A DNA stretch of 54,260 nucleotides, taken from NCBI GenBank assembly GCA_020722765.1, contig DYKD01000014.1, positions 1 through 54,260 on the forward strand. The letters are read 5' to 3'. This DNA is from Brevinema andersonii. Lineage in GTDB: Bacteria > Spirochaetota > DYKD01. Shown piece by piece: positions 16,261 to 24,905 of this stretch. Position numbers and translations under genes: made by a program. Position 1 is the first letter of the stretch. The number at the start of each line of letters is the position of its first letter. The notes under the pieces are model-generated. The model ran no database searches. It saw only the letters and a list, made by a program, of their open reading frames with translations, and was not told the DNA's origin.

Positions 16261-16285
16261 AGCCGTCCTGAAGGGCGGCTTTTTT
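16261..16285 (+). terminator. Rho-independent terminator after tRNA-Asp
   Basis: AGCCGTCC-TGAA-GGGCGGCT stem-loop (16261-16280, one G-U pair) followed by T6. phoH begins 28 nt after it, so phoH needs its own promoter in this short gap or read-through. Confidence 0.85.
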
Positions 16286-16312
16286 GTATAAACATGCGTT
16301 AAACGCCAAAAT

Positions 16313-17272
16313 ATGATAAAAAACACGGTCGTAAAAAATCAATCTGCACTCCTCAGCTTCCTCGGCCAAAAAGACGAAAACCTACGTATCATCAGAAGAC
16401 ATCTTAAATCCAAAATTTCAGTACGTGGCAATGAAATCCGCCTTTCAGGTGAACCAAATACAGTAGAATCCGATTCAATCCTCATAAACTCAATCCTTGA
16501 ACTTATCTCTTCAGGCAGGGAACTGACACAGCGAGACATCGCTTACGTGATTGAAAATGCAGGATCATCCGCTCCAGTACCTCCAAAGGAGATTTTTGGG
16601 ACGCATGTAAAAATTCCACGCAGCAGGAAGCACATATCCTCAAAATCGAAAAACCAGGCGACGTACATGAAAGCCATGGCTGAACATGACATCACCATTG
16701 GTATTGGTCCTGCTGGAACAGGGAAGACTTACCTTGCCATTGCACAGGCTTTGGAAGCGTATATGTCCGGACAAGTGAAAAGGATCATACTTACACGTCC
16801 TGTGGTTGAAGCAGGAGAGAACCTGGGATTCCTTCCTGGTACGCTTGAAGAGAAAATTCATCCCTATCTCCGTCCTTTATATGATGCCCTACTGGATATG
16901 ATCGAATATGAAAAATTCGAACAGCTTTCAAGGACAGGCGCTATTGAAATCGCCCCACTTGCCTATATGAGAGGGCGAACCCTTCACCATGCTTTTATCA
17001 TTCTCGATGAGGCCCAGAACACCACATCCAAACAGATGCAGCTTTTCCTGACCAGGCTCGGAGAAGGATCAAAAATGGTCATCACTGGCGATATTTCACA
17101 GATCGACCTCCCTCATCATCAGTCCTCTGGTCTAGTGGAAATCATCTCCATACTCAAACCGATCCAGGAGATAAAACTCATCCGCTTTGCTGAAGAAGAC
17201 GTACTCAGACATCCCCTCATAAAAAAAATCATTGCAGCTTATGAACAATTCCAAAAAGAGCCAAAAAGGTGA
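16313..17272 (+). CDS. phoH: PhoH family ATPase
   Basis: 319 residues. An N-terminal KH-like segment (about 20-65, 'KSKISVRGNEIRLSG') precedes the PhoH P-loop domain with Walker A 'GPAGTGKTYLA', 'LTRPVVEAGENLGFLPG', Walker B 'IILDEAQNTT' and sensor 'MVITGDISQIDLP'. PhoH-like proteins are cytoplasmic ATPases linked to RNA metabolism, often encoded next to ybeY as here. No convincing Shine-Dalgarno precedes ATG 16313; TGTATAAA at 16285-16292 could be a -10 with a very short leader. It heads the operon phoH-pgpH-ybeY-recO-HU and is 3 nt from pgpH. Confidence 0.93.
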   Translation: MIKNTVVKNQSALLSFLGQKDENLRIIRRHLKSKISVRGNEIRLSGEPNTVESDSILINSILELISSGRELTQRDIAYVIENAGSSAPVPPKEIFGTHVKIPRSRKHISSKSKNQATYMKAMAEHDITIGIGPAGTGKTYLAIAQALEAYMSGQVKRIILTRPVVEAGENLGFLPGTLEEKIHPYLRPLYDALLDMIEYEKFEQLSRTGAIEIAPLAYMRGRTLHHAFIILDEAQNTTSKQMQLFLTRLGEGSKMVITGDISQIDLPHHQSSGLVEIISILKPIQEIKLIRFAEEDVLRHPLIKKIIAAYEQFQKEPKR

Positions 17273-17275
17273 ACC

Positions 17276-19489
17276 ATGTCCAAACTTCGTGACAAATTGT
17301 TAGGTTTTCTCAAGATGACATTGGATCGCAGATACGACATCATCATTCTTACAGGGGTGGCTTTCCTGCTAATCTTTTTTGTTACAGTCAGTACAAACCA
17401 GGGAATTTATAGCAATTTGCGGGAAGGAGACACTTCTACAGTTGATGTCCAACTCTCAAAAAACGTGTCGCTTATTGATGAAAAAAAAACAAAGGAACTC
17501 TGGCAAAGAATCCGTCAGGAGACAATCCCTGTCTTCTTTCATGACCTTACAATAAAAGAGAACATACTTAAGGATATTGATTTATTCTTCATGGAAGCTT
17601 CCCGCATCGCGACAAACGACAACATGTCTAATGATGAAAAGTATCTTACATTACGACAGTTGAATTCCAATATTTCCCCAAAAGATCTGTCCATTCTGGC
17701 AAACACAACATCTTCAAAAAAAGTCCAAGAAGGGATCAGGTCAACCCTTCAAAGCATTTATTTCAAAGGGCTCTTAAAACTCTCTGAGATGTATACTTTC
17801 CATAACAATGCGACCATCGATATTTTTGAACAAGAGAAAATCAGACCAGGTTCTATAAGGGATTTTTTTACTGTAGAGGACCTCAACCTTGCCTCCATGA
17901 TGACACAAAAAAACCTGTCCCTAAATCCTGAAGAAACCCGAATGATCCAGGATTATGTCAGGTTATACCTTAAACCAGACACTTTTTATGATGTGGGAAA
18001 AACAGCGATGCGCATGGAAGAAGAAATCGAGAACACAGAACCAATCATGATGCATCTCAAGAAAGGACGCATCATTATCAGGAAAGGTGATGAGATCACA
18101 AGGGAAAAACTGAAACTCGTCACTGAAATAAACAGGAAGATAAAGGGAGGCATGGCACTTAACAACATGGCTCTGTTCCTCGCCTTTTTCGTCATCTTCT
18201 TTTTCTTCTACCACTCAATGAAAATGTTCGACCAGCGCATTCTCAAAAGAAGAAACTATTTCTATATTTTCCTGACACTCTCCCTGTTCTGGTTCCTGTT
18301 CACACACCTCCTCTCCCAGACCACCATCCCTGAAATGTCAGGGATTCCACACACCCTGCTTGTTCCCATAGCCTTGATTAGTCTCACTTTCCCGCTCTTT
18401 TTCAGCATTCCCTTTTCCCTGACATCTGTCATTCTGTTGACATTCGTTTCCGGATTCCTTTTCCAGAATGATTTCATACATTACATCCCTGTTTTTTTTA
18501 CTGGCCTCACCGGAGTGACAATCAGCGGTTTTTCCCATAAACGCCGCCATAATTTCTGGGTTGTTACCACATATCTGTTAATAAGCCAGATCGTATTCCT
18601 CTTCATCATGGATTTTCTCATTTACCTCAACCTGAAACAGTTCCTCACAACACTGCTTGTAGGATCGCTCAATATCCTGGCTTCACTTGTCGCAGCCTTG
18701 GGTCTGGTTTCCATCCTAGAATCAATTTTCAATGCCGCAACGGATTTCAGACTTCTGGAATTTTCAGACCTCAACAAACCAATATTCAAACAGATGCTAT
18801 TAGAAGCCCCTGGAACTTATCACCATAGCATACTTGTTGCAAACCTCGCTGAAGCAGCAGCCCAGGAAATCGGAGCGAATTCCTTGCTTGTGAAAGTAGC
18901 GGCCTATTATCATGACATTGGGAAACTCGCACATCCGGATTTCTATATTGAAAATTCCAGCTACAAAAACAAGCTTGAAGAAAAAGATGTAAAACCAACG
19001 CTTTATGTTTCCATAGTAAAACAACATCTCAAAGAAGGTATTGAGATGGGACACAAGATAAGGTTACCTGAAGAAGTCATCGAAATCATGTCTCAGCACC
19101 ATGGAAAAAGCCTCATTAAGTTCTTCTACTTCAAAGCGCTTAATATGGCTAAAAAAACGGATGCAGGCCTCAGCAAGGAAGACTTCAAATATGACAGCGA
19201 GAATCCTCATTCACGCGAGGCTGTCATCCTCCTTCTGGCAGATTCTGTTGAAGCCGCTTCCAGATCGTTGACAAGCCCGTCTTACCAGAAAATCCGTGAC
19301 CAGGTGGAAGAGATACTGAACAGCAAGTTCTCTGAAGGCCTTCTCAACGACAGTGAAATCACCCTGGGAGAAATAAGAAAAATCGGAGATGCCTTTGTAA
19401 AAGTCTTTGTTGGCGTTTTCCATTCACGTGTAAGATATCCGGATGACGAGGAAATCAAGAATGCTGAAGACATCCATAAAGAAGAATAA
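17276..19489 (+). CDS. pgpH: 7TM-HD phosphohydrolase, PgpH/YqfF type (c-di-AMP phosphodiesterase)
   Basis: 737-residue inner-membrane protein. TM1 (about 22-42) is followed by the extracytoplasmic 7TMR-HDED domain (about 45-290), a block of membrane helices (about 295-485) and a C-terminal cytoplasmic HD domain. The HD motif is 'AYYHDIGK' (about 542-549), preceded by 'YHHSILVANLAE' and followed by 'QHHGKSLIKFFY', which supply the remaining metal ligands. Characterised PgpH proteins hydrolyse c-di-AMP to pApA. The phoH-pgpH-ybeY order is widely conserved. No diadenylate cyclase is in this window, so the substrate is inferred from family. Confidence 0.93.
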   Translation: MSKLRDKLLGFLKMTLDRRYDIIILTGVAFLLIFFVTVSTNQGIYSNLREGDTSTVDVQLSKNVSLIDEKKTKELWQRIRQETIPVFFHDLTIKENILKDIDLFFMEASRIATNDNMSNDEKYLTLRQLNSNISPKDLSILANTTSSKKVQEGIRSTLQSIYFKGLLKLSEMYTFHNNATIDIFEQEKIRPGSIRDFFTVEDLNLASMMTQKNLSLNPEETRMIQDYVRLYLKPDTFYDVGKTAMRMEEEIENTEPIMMHLKKGRIIIRKGDEITREKLKLVTEINRKIKGGMALNNMALFLAFFVIFFFFYHSMKMFDQRILKRRNYFYIFLTLSLFWFLFTHLLSQTTIPEMSGIPHTLLVPIALISLTFPLFFSIPFSLTSVILLTFVSGFLFQNDFIHYIPVFFTGLTGVTISGFSHKRRHNFWVVTTYLLISQIVFLFIMDFLIYLNLKQFLTTLLVGSLNILASLVAALGLVSILESIFNAATDFRLLEFSDLNKPIFKQMLLEAPGTYHHSILVANLAEAAAQEIGANSLLVKVAAYYHDIGKLAHPDFYIENSSYKNKLEEKDVKPTLYVSIVKQHLKEGIEMGHKIRLPEEVIEIMSQHHGKSLIKFFYFKALNMAKKTDAGLSKEDFKYDSENPHSREAVILLLADSVEAASRSLTSPSYQKIRDQVEEILNSKFSEGLLNDSEITLGEIRKIGDAFVKVFVGVFHSRVRYPDDEEIKNAEDIHKEE

Positions 19490-19510
19490 CCGCCCCGATT
19501 CATACCTGAC

Positions 19511-19957
19511 ATGATCATCATCAGCAGGATAGCCCCATGCCCTTTTGCAGAACAGGAACTCATCCAATCCATAACCGAATCACTTATGATAAAAGAAAAA
19601 AAATACGATCCTGAAAAAACCGATGTTTCTATCATATTAACAGATGACCCCCAATTGAAAAAATTAAACTCCCTCTGGCGTAAAAAAAACAAGACCACAG
19701 ATATCCTCTCTTTCAACATAAACGAGCAGGAAGGCGACCGGTTTCTCCTGGGTGAACTCTATCTTTCAGTTTCACAGATAAGAAAACAGGCACGCATGCT
19801 GGGGCATTCCCCAAAACGCGAGCTCGCCATCCTCCTGATCCATGGTCTCCTGCATCTTCACGGTTATGAGCATGAACATAGCGCATCAAAAGATGAAATC
19901 AAAAAAATGGCAAGCCGTGAAAACAGATACAGAAAACTTTGGGCTAATTTCAGATGA
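19511..19957 (+). CDS. ybeY: Endoribonuclease YbeY
   Basis: 148 residues. The zinc site 'HGLLHLHGYEHEH' (about 111-123) is the H-x3-H-x5-H signature of YbeY, the single-strand RNase active in 16S rRNA 3'-end maturation and ribosome quality control. The upstream 'ILSFNINEQEG' and 'LGELYLS' (normally 'LGDI.IS') are conserved. Length is normal. It follows pgpH by 21 nt and overlaps recO by 4 nt (ATGA). Confidence 0.94.
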   Translation: MIIISRIAPCPFAEQELIQSITESLMIKEKKYDPEKTDVSIILTDDPQLKKLNSLWRKKNKTTDILSFNINEQEGDRFLLGELYLSVSQIRKQARMLGHSPKRELAILLIHGLLHLHGYEHEHSASKDEIKKMASRENRYRKLWANFR

Positions 19958-20742
19958 TCAGATCAAGAATCCCTATACGTACTGATGCTGTCGTCTTGAA
20001 AACTTTCAAATCCGGGGACGCAGACAGGGTTGTCATCCTTTTCACTGAAAAATTCGGCAAACTGAAAGCGATTGTGAAAGGAGTCCGGAAAGCTTCCAGC
20101 AGGTTCAGGGTCGCTGTTGAAGTCGGCAACATCATTTCCACATCCCTTTATTATAAGGACAAACACCAGGAATTCGGACGGATCATAGATATGGATTCAT
20201 GGACATGTCTCATGAATTTACGTTCTGACTACACCCGTATCCTTACAATGAACTACCTCCTAAATGTCATAGATGAGGCATGGCAAATGAATGATGCACA
20301 TCCGGAATCGTTTGAACTCCTTGTCAACTCATTGGAACTGTTGGAAAACGCGGGGACTGATGATGAGATCAAAGGTCTTGTTCGTGCCTTCGAACTTCGC
20401 ACTCTCTTCTTTCTCGGTATCCATCCTTCCCTTGAAGTATGTGGGATATGCGAAAAAAAAACAATGAGACCATCTCTCAATTTCCAATCCATGACCGTTT
20501 ATTGTGACAGTTGCCTGAGTAAACGGCCTTCTCTGATATCAACAATTCCTCTCAAAGCTGGATTTCTGAAATTCTACAGACAGTGCACAAATGCTTCATG
20601 CAATCTACCCGCACAAGCCCTCTCAAAAGAGACAGAACAACAATCCCGACTCTTCTTTAGACATGTTTTTCTTGATTTTCTGGGACATCACCTCAATGTC
20701 CTAAAAATCAGGGATTCCCTCAAAAAAAAGGATGCACTATGA
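19954..20742 (+). CDS. recO: DNA repair protein RecO
   Basis: 262 residues. The N-terminal OB fold begins 'TDAVVLKTFKSGDADRVVIL' and contains 'GKLKAIVKGVRKASSRF'. A helical C-terminal half includes a four-cysteine zinc site (CGIC near residue 162, CDSC near 184). RecO works with RecR and RecF to load RecA on SSB-coated gaps. It sits between ybeY and the HU-family gene with 4-nt overlaps on both sides, so it is translated as part of the phoH operon. Confidence 0.93.
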   Translation: MIRSRIPIRTDAVVLKTFKSGDADRVVILFTEKFGKLKAIVKGVRKASSRFRVAVEVGNIISTSLYYKDKHQEFGRIIDMDSWTCLMNLRSDYTRILTMNYLLNVIDEAWQMNDAHPESFELLVNSLELLENAGTDDEIKGLVRAFELRTLFFLGIHPSLEVCGICEKKTMRPSLNFQSMTVYCDSCLSKRPSLISTIPLKAGFLKFYRQCTNASCNLPAQALSKETEQQSRLFFRHVFLDFLGHHLNVLKIRDSLKKKDAL

Positions 20743-21029
20743 CAGTAAAACTGACTTTATCCGACATTGCTAAAGCAATAAGGGACAAAACCGGCCTCCC
20801 CTTGCAGGAAAGCCGTAGCATCGCTGACAAAATCATTGATGCAATGTCCTTAGAACTGATCTCCGGAGGAAAAATAGAAATCCGTGGCTTTGGAACATTC
20901 AAGGTGAAAGAACGAAAAGCTCGTTGGTCAAGAAATATCAGACTTGGCACTAAAATCTTTGTTCCTCCCAGGAAATCACCTTCTTTCACACCAGGCATTG
21001 TCCTTAAAGATTTGGTTAACAAAAAATAA
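20739..21029 (+). CDS. HU/IHF-family DNA-binding protein with altered arm tip
   Basis: 96 residues, a clear HU/IHF fold: helical N-terminus ('LTLSDIAKAIRDKTGLPL'), 'GGKIEIRGFGTFKVKERKAR' and 'PSFTPGIVLKDLV' at the C-terminus. The beta-arm tip, normally R-x-G-R-N-P-R-T-G, reads 'RWSRNIRLG' (62-70), so the DNA-intercalating proline is replaced by isoleucine and the preceding glycine by serine. That may mean weaker kinking or a specialised role. It ends the phoH operon with an ATGA overlap with recO. Confidence 0.92.
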   Translation: MTVKLTLSDIAKAIRDKTGLPLQESRSIADKIIDAMSLELISGGKIEIRGFGTFKVKERKARWSRNIRLGTKIFVPPRKSPSFTPGIVLKDLVNKK

Positions 21030-21034
21030 ATAAC

Positions 21035-21063
21035 TTGATTTTCCTGCTCTGCTCTCATATATT
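21035..21063 (+). promoter_or_regulatory. Promoter of the PAS-Fis / diguanylate cyclase operon
   Basis: TTGATT (21035-21040), 17-nt spacer, TATATT (21058-21063). The ATG of the next gene is at 21075, only 12 nt beyond the -10 box, so the leader would be about 4-5 nt and lack a ribosome site. Confidence 0.7.
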
Positions 21064-21074
21064 ATTGTTGAACT

Positions 21075-21920
21075 ATGATACTCAAAGATATTCTAAAATT
21101 ATTTTTCTTGCATAAGATAGTTGAAATTCCTGTTCTTTCCCCTACAGGGCAAGGATTATTAGGTATTGTGAAAAAAGACCGTATTGTGGAAATGAATAAC
21201 AGCAATGCCAATTTTAGCCTGACATTTGAAGAAAATCTTGACAAACTCATACAAAAAACAGATGAGGTTGACGTCTCATCATTATTTACCTCTCTTCAAG
21301 GCACAGACCAGATTCCAGTATTAAGCACATTGGGAGAAGTCACCAAATTCGACACAAAACCAAACATCATTTACATGCTCCGCAAAAAGGACGAAGCCCC
21401 GCCCCATCATAATACTTCTCCCTCATTATCAGAGACCAGACCGGACGATGACAGACAAGAGCTGTTAATCCTTGAAAACATCCTGGTTCCCATATTGGTC
21501 ACTAATACTAACAAGGTTATCCAGTTTGCAAACCAGTTTTTTCTCTGCAAATTCGGGATGGAAAAGAGCTTCATCCTTAACCAGAAAATAGATACTGTCC
21601 TTACAAAAATGAAAATTGAAAACGGTTTAGAAGGGACATTCTCATACGCACACACGAAATGGTTCTACCAGGTCAATTACATGGTTGATCTGATCTATGT
21701 CGTATTTACTGAAATCCGTGAAGTCACACAGAATTCCGCATCTCTTGACGCTGACAAACTCCTCAAGGGAAAGGTAGGGTTCAAGGATCTTGTAGAATCC
21801 TATGAAAATGGATTGATCAAGAAAGTATGGCAGAAGACAAAAAACAATATAAAGCAGACATCGCAGCATCTTGGAATCGATGAAAAGACACTAAGCTATA
21901 GGTTAACTAAAATACGGTAA
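21075..21920 (+). CDS. PAS-domain regulator with Fis-type DNA-binding C-terminus
   Basis: 281 residues, soluble. Residues 1-100 look like CBS-type sequence ('EIPVLSPTGQGLLGIVKKDR', then a second 'QIPVLSTLGEVTKF'). Residues 125-220 form a PAS-like domain ('LENILVPILVTNTNKVIQFA', 'WFYQVNYMVD'). The last 45 residues are a Fis/HTH_8 helix-turn-helix ('QTSQHLGIDEKTLSYRLTKI'), the DNA-reading end of sigma-54 activators. The AAA+ domain expected between PAS and Fis is absent, so it cannot remodel sigma-54 holoenzyme and may act as an antagonist or classical regulator. Its stop overlaps the next gene by one base. Confidence 0.75.
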   Translation: MILKDILKLFFLHKIVEIPVLSPTGQGLLGIVKKDRIVEMNNSNANFSLTFEENLDKLIQKTDEVDVSSLFTSLQGTDQIPVLSTLGEVTKFDTKPNIIYMLRKKDEAPPHHNTSPSLSETRPDDDRQELLILENILVPILVTNTNKVIQFANQFFLCKFGMEKSFILNQKIDTVLTKMKIENGLEGTFSYAHTKWFYQVNYMVDLIYVVFTEIREVTQNSASLDADKLLKGKVGFKDLVESYENGLIKKVWQKTKNNIKQTSQHLGIDEKTLSYRLTKIR

Positions 21921-23344
21921 TGTTAAAACAACAGCTTCCTTGGAAGCTCCTCATCCTGTTCCTGCTCCTGATTCTCAGTTTCTTTTTGCTCACTAGCAGG
22001 GTTCCTGTGCATATTGTTGTTCTTACCCTCACCCTGCAATCCCTTTTCATTATCTCCTTGAGATTCTATTCCATCCCTTTTCTTATTCTTTACTTTGTCA
22101 TTTCCGCTATTGTCATCATAGCCCAACCGTTCATAACTCCAGAGATGCGTGTCTTCAAACTCATCAGCTTTCTTTTTTATTTTTTTGTTGGATACCTAGG
22201 CTATTATTCCTTGAAAAGTATAGAGGACGAGTTCTATGTGAACAAAAGCTTTGTACTGGAAGAGAAACAGAATCTCAGTTATATAAAGCAGGAACTCCTG
22301 AAAACGACTGAAAAAAAATTGACACTTGAAGAACAGATGAAACAGCTCCAGTTCCTTTCCAACATGCTTAACAAAGCATGGACATTTACAACATGGGGTG
22401 AGCTCGTAGAATTCTGCACACAACAGACACAACGTCTTTTCCCTGACGCGATTGTCATCTATACCCAGAAAAACAAGGAAAATGGAAACATTCCAAGAAA
22501 CGTCTGTTTCGCAGGGCTGAAAGACCTGAACCCAGAGACAAAAATCGACAACCTTGACAACTTCATTTTTGACCAATCAACTCCTATTCTCATTGAAAAC
22601 GTGCATACTGACCTAAAATTCAAGATCATCCGCCAGCCCTCCGCTCCCTTCGATTACAAATCCATCATGGCTGCACCTATTCCGATAGATCCTAAAAAAA
22701 CGGCAGCCCTAAAAGTTTATGGACTAAAATCCCCTTTTACGATCGGACAATTACGCCTATTACAATACATCTCAGAAATGCTCTCCATGCTTCTTCTCAA
22801 CATCACCCTGTATGAAAAAACAGAAAAACTGGCCAAGACCGATGGAATAACAGGGCTTTATGTTCAGCACTATTTCAATGAAAAAATACAGGAAGAGATT
22901 TATCGTTCCCGCAAGCATGGCTCTATTTTTTCCCTCATTATCATGGATATAGACAACTTCAAACAGTTCAATGACATTTATGGCCATCAAGCTGGTGACT
23001 TCATACTGTCCAAAACTTCAGACTTTATCAAAGCTTTCATCAGGTCCATTGACTTCCCTTGTCGATATGGTGGTGATGAATTTTTTATCATCCTTCCTGA
23101 AACAGATTCCATAGGCGCAAGGAGTCTATCTGAACGGATTCGTGTCAAAATCTGTGAAGAGACGACAAACATGAAATTTGCTGAGACCAATATTGATAGA
23201 CGTATCACAGTCAGTATAGGTTGTGGTCAATATCATCCGTCTATCGGGGATCATAAGGCTTTCATCAGTAAAATCGACGGACTCCTTTACGAAGCCAAAC
23301 GGAAAGGCAAAAACATGGTCATAGGAGATACTGATGGCTCCTAA
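21920..23344 (+). CDS. Membrane-bound GAF-GGDEF diguanylate cyclase with I-site
   Basis: 474 residues. About five hydrophobic helices (residues 8-105) are followed by a coiled coil (108-150), a GAF-like domain (about 155-300) and a GGDEF domain (about 310-470). The active-site motif is intact (GGDEF at 384-388) with the metal ligand region 'MDIDNFKQFND'. An inhibitory RxxD (Arg375-Asp378) lies five residues before it, so product feedback is likely. It should make c-di-GMP. Its 3' end overlaps the next GGDEF gene by 11 nt, and it starts on the last base of the PAS-Fis stop codon. Confidence 0.9.
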   Translation: MLKQQLPWKLLILFLLLILSFFLLTSRVPVHIVVLTLTLQSLFIISLRFYSIPFLILYFVISAIVIIAQPFITPEMRVFKLISFLFYFFVGYLGYYSLKSIEDEFYVNKSFVLEEKQNLSYIKQELLKTTEKKLTLEEQMKQLQFLSNMLNKAWTFTTWGELVEFCTQQTQRLFPDAIVIYTQKNKENGNIPRNVCFAGLKDLNPETKIDNLDNFIFDQSTPILIENVHTDLKFKIIRQPSAPFDYKSIMAAPIPIDPKKTAALKVYGLKSPFTIGQLRLLQYISEMLSMLLLNITLYEKTEKLAKTDGITGLYVQHYFNEKIQEEIYRSRKHGSIFSLIIMDIDNFKQFNDIYGHQAGDFILSKTSDFIKAFIRSIDFPCRYGGDEFFIILPETDSIGARSLSERIRVKICEETTNMKFAETNIDRRITVSIGCGQYHPSIGDHKAFISKIDGLLYEAKRKGKNMVIGDTDGS

Positions 23345-24803
23345 AAAAATCATCCCCAGGATACTTTATTATGCAATAACACTGATTTCAATCCTTTTCA
23401 CAGTGATTATATTGAAGGATCTCATTCCCAGCTCTCATATCTACGTACTCATATACACCATCATTATCTTTATCCTTGGTTTTGACCTTATTCTCAGTCA
23501 TAAGACATTTACAATCAACGACCTTCTTGCTCAAATCTCATTTTTTCTGGCCACCTCGCTTATCTGCCTTTTCTTAAGTCCCCATGATGACACATTCTTC
23601 CCAATCTCTTTGGCATTCCTTGTTTTTTATAGCTTCATCACTTTTATCCCTTTTCTTTATCGCGGTTATAGGGATAAACTGAACGAATCCATCACAACCA
23701 ACATCTATAGTCCCATCATTGAAAACATAATCAAGATAGAAGGGGAAAGCCTTGCCCTTAAAAATGAAGTCGCTCGGCTAGAAGCCTCCAAAGAAAACAT
23801 GACCTTTATATATCAACTTATGAAAGATATCAGTGAAAAACTCCAAATCCATGAAATATTCACACAGCTCAGGGATATCTTCATCCAAAAGACTGGCATT
23901 GACAACCTTGTCATCATCCTGCGTGATTCTGAAAAATCTACAGACAAAACACGTCATGCCCTTGAACATAACCTTGATTCAGACATGAAAGAATACATCA
24001 GATATATCGAAAATAAGGTCGGGCATTTTTTTCTCCTCACAAACCTCTCCTCCTATACCCTGCGCATTGCAGATGATTTCGCAGGATTCGAGCATAATGA
24101 AAAAAGACATTATGAATCTTTTGTCATCATCCCCTTTTACATGCAAAAAATAAACAAAGGTTTTGTAGGATTCTTCCTCAGGGATTCGTCTGAAATGAAA
24201 GAAGAAGTCCTGAATTTTGCCATTTTCACAGTACGAAATATCTCTCTCGCTCTCAACAAGGTTCTCCTCTATGAAAAAATAAAAACCCTCTCAACCATTG
24301 ACGGACTGACAAAACTTTCCCTCCACAGGGTCTTTGATGAAAAACTTGCTGACGAATTTATCCGCGCCCAGCGTTATCACCGCAAGCTGGCTGTAGTGAT
24401 GATGGATATTGACCATTTCAAAAATTTCAATGACAATTATGGTCATCTTATAGGGGATTCAGTCCTCCAAAAAGTAGGATACCATATTGACAACCTCGCT
24501 GAACAAGATATGACTGTAGCCCGTTATGGTGGTGAAGAGTTCGCTCTCATCTGTCCAGACCCGGAAAATGCAGTATCTTTAGCCGTCAGAATCAAAAAGG
24601 CCATACAGCAGGATTATGTCCTGGCTGAAACAGGGGAAAAATTATCCATAACCATCAGCATGGGAATCTCATACCTTTCTGACCAGACAAAATCCCAACA
24701 ACAGCTTATCAAAGAGGCGGATGAGGCTTTGTATGTGGCAAAAAGGACAGGCAGAGACCGTATTGTTGTTTATCCAGAAAAAGTTATTCAAACTGGCATT
24801 TAA
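23334..24803 (+). CDS. Membrane-bound GAF-GGEEF diguanylate cyclase without I-site
   Basis: 489 residues with the same layout as its upstream neighbour: N-terminal membrane helices (about 10-115), coiled coil (120-165), GAF-like domain (165-315) and a GGDEF domain with active-site GGEEF (399-403) and 'MDIDHFKNFNDNYGH'. The position that should hold RxxD reads 'EQDM', so there is no canonical inhibitory site. The two cyclases probably arose by duplication and have diverged in feedback control. It is the last gene of the operon started at 21035; no terminator is obvious in the 100-bp gap that follows. Confidence 0.9.
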   Translation: MAPKKIIPRILYYAITLISILFTVIILKDLIPSSHIYVLIYTIIIFILGFDLILSHKTFTINDLLAQISFFLATSLICLFLSPHDDTFFPISLAFLVFYSFITFIPFLYRGYRDKLNESITTNIYSPIIENIIKIEGESLALKNEVARLEASKENMTFIYQLMKDISEKLQIHEIFTQLRDIFIQKTGIDNLVIILRDSEKSTDKTRHALEHNLDSDMKEYIRYIENKVGHFFLLTNLSSYTLRIADDFAGFEHNEKRHYESFVIIPFYMQKINKGFVGFFLRDSSEMKEEVLNFAIFTVRNISLALNKVLLYEKIKTLSTIDGLTKLSLHRVFDEKLADEFIRAQRYHRKLAVVMMDIDHFKNFNDNYGHLIGDSVLQKVGYHIDNLAEQDMTVARYGGEEFALICPDPENAVSLAVRIKKAIQQDYVLAETGEKLSITISMGISYLSDQTKSQQQLIKEADEALYVAKRTGRDRIVVYPEKVIQTGI

Positions 24804-24847
24804 CACTCCAAACCCCAAGATAAACCAAATAATGCAACATGTTAGAT

Positions 24848-24876
24848 TTGACTTTTACTCTCTCTTGGATTATACT
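24848..24876 (+). promoter_or_regulatory. Promoter of the M50-trpS-scpAB-HDOD-pheA operon
   Basis: TTGACT (24848-24853), 17-nt spacer, TATACT (24871-24876), close to consensus. Predicted start near 24883 gives a 23-nt leader to the ATG at 24906. Confidence 0.75.
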
Positions 24877-24905
24877 CTACTTTTCATCAAAACAGAAGAA
24901 AAAAT

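Noticed and set aside
20941-20965. TGGCAC-containing sites as sigma-54 (-24/-12) promoters
   Set aside because: Several TGGCAC occurrences (e.g. 12068, 18151, 20945, 31621) lack TTGC at the required spacing and lie inside genes.
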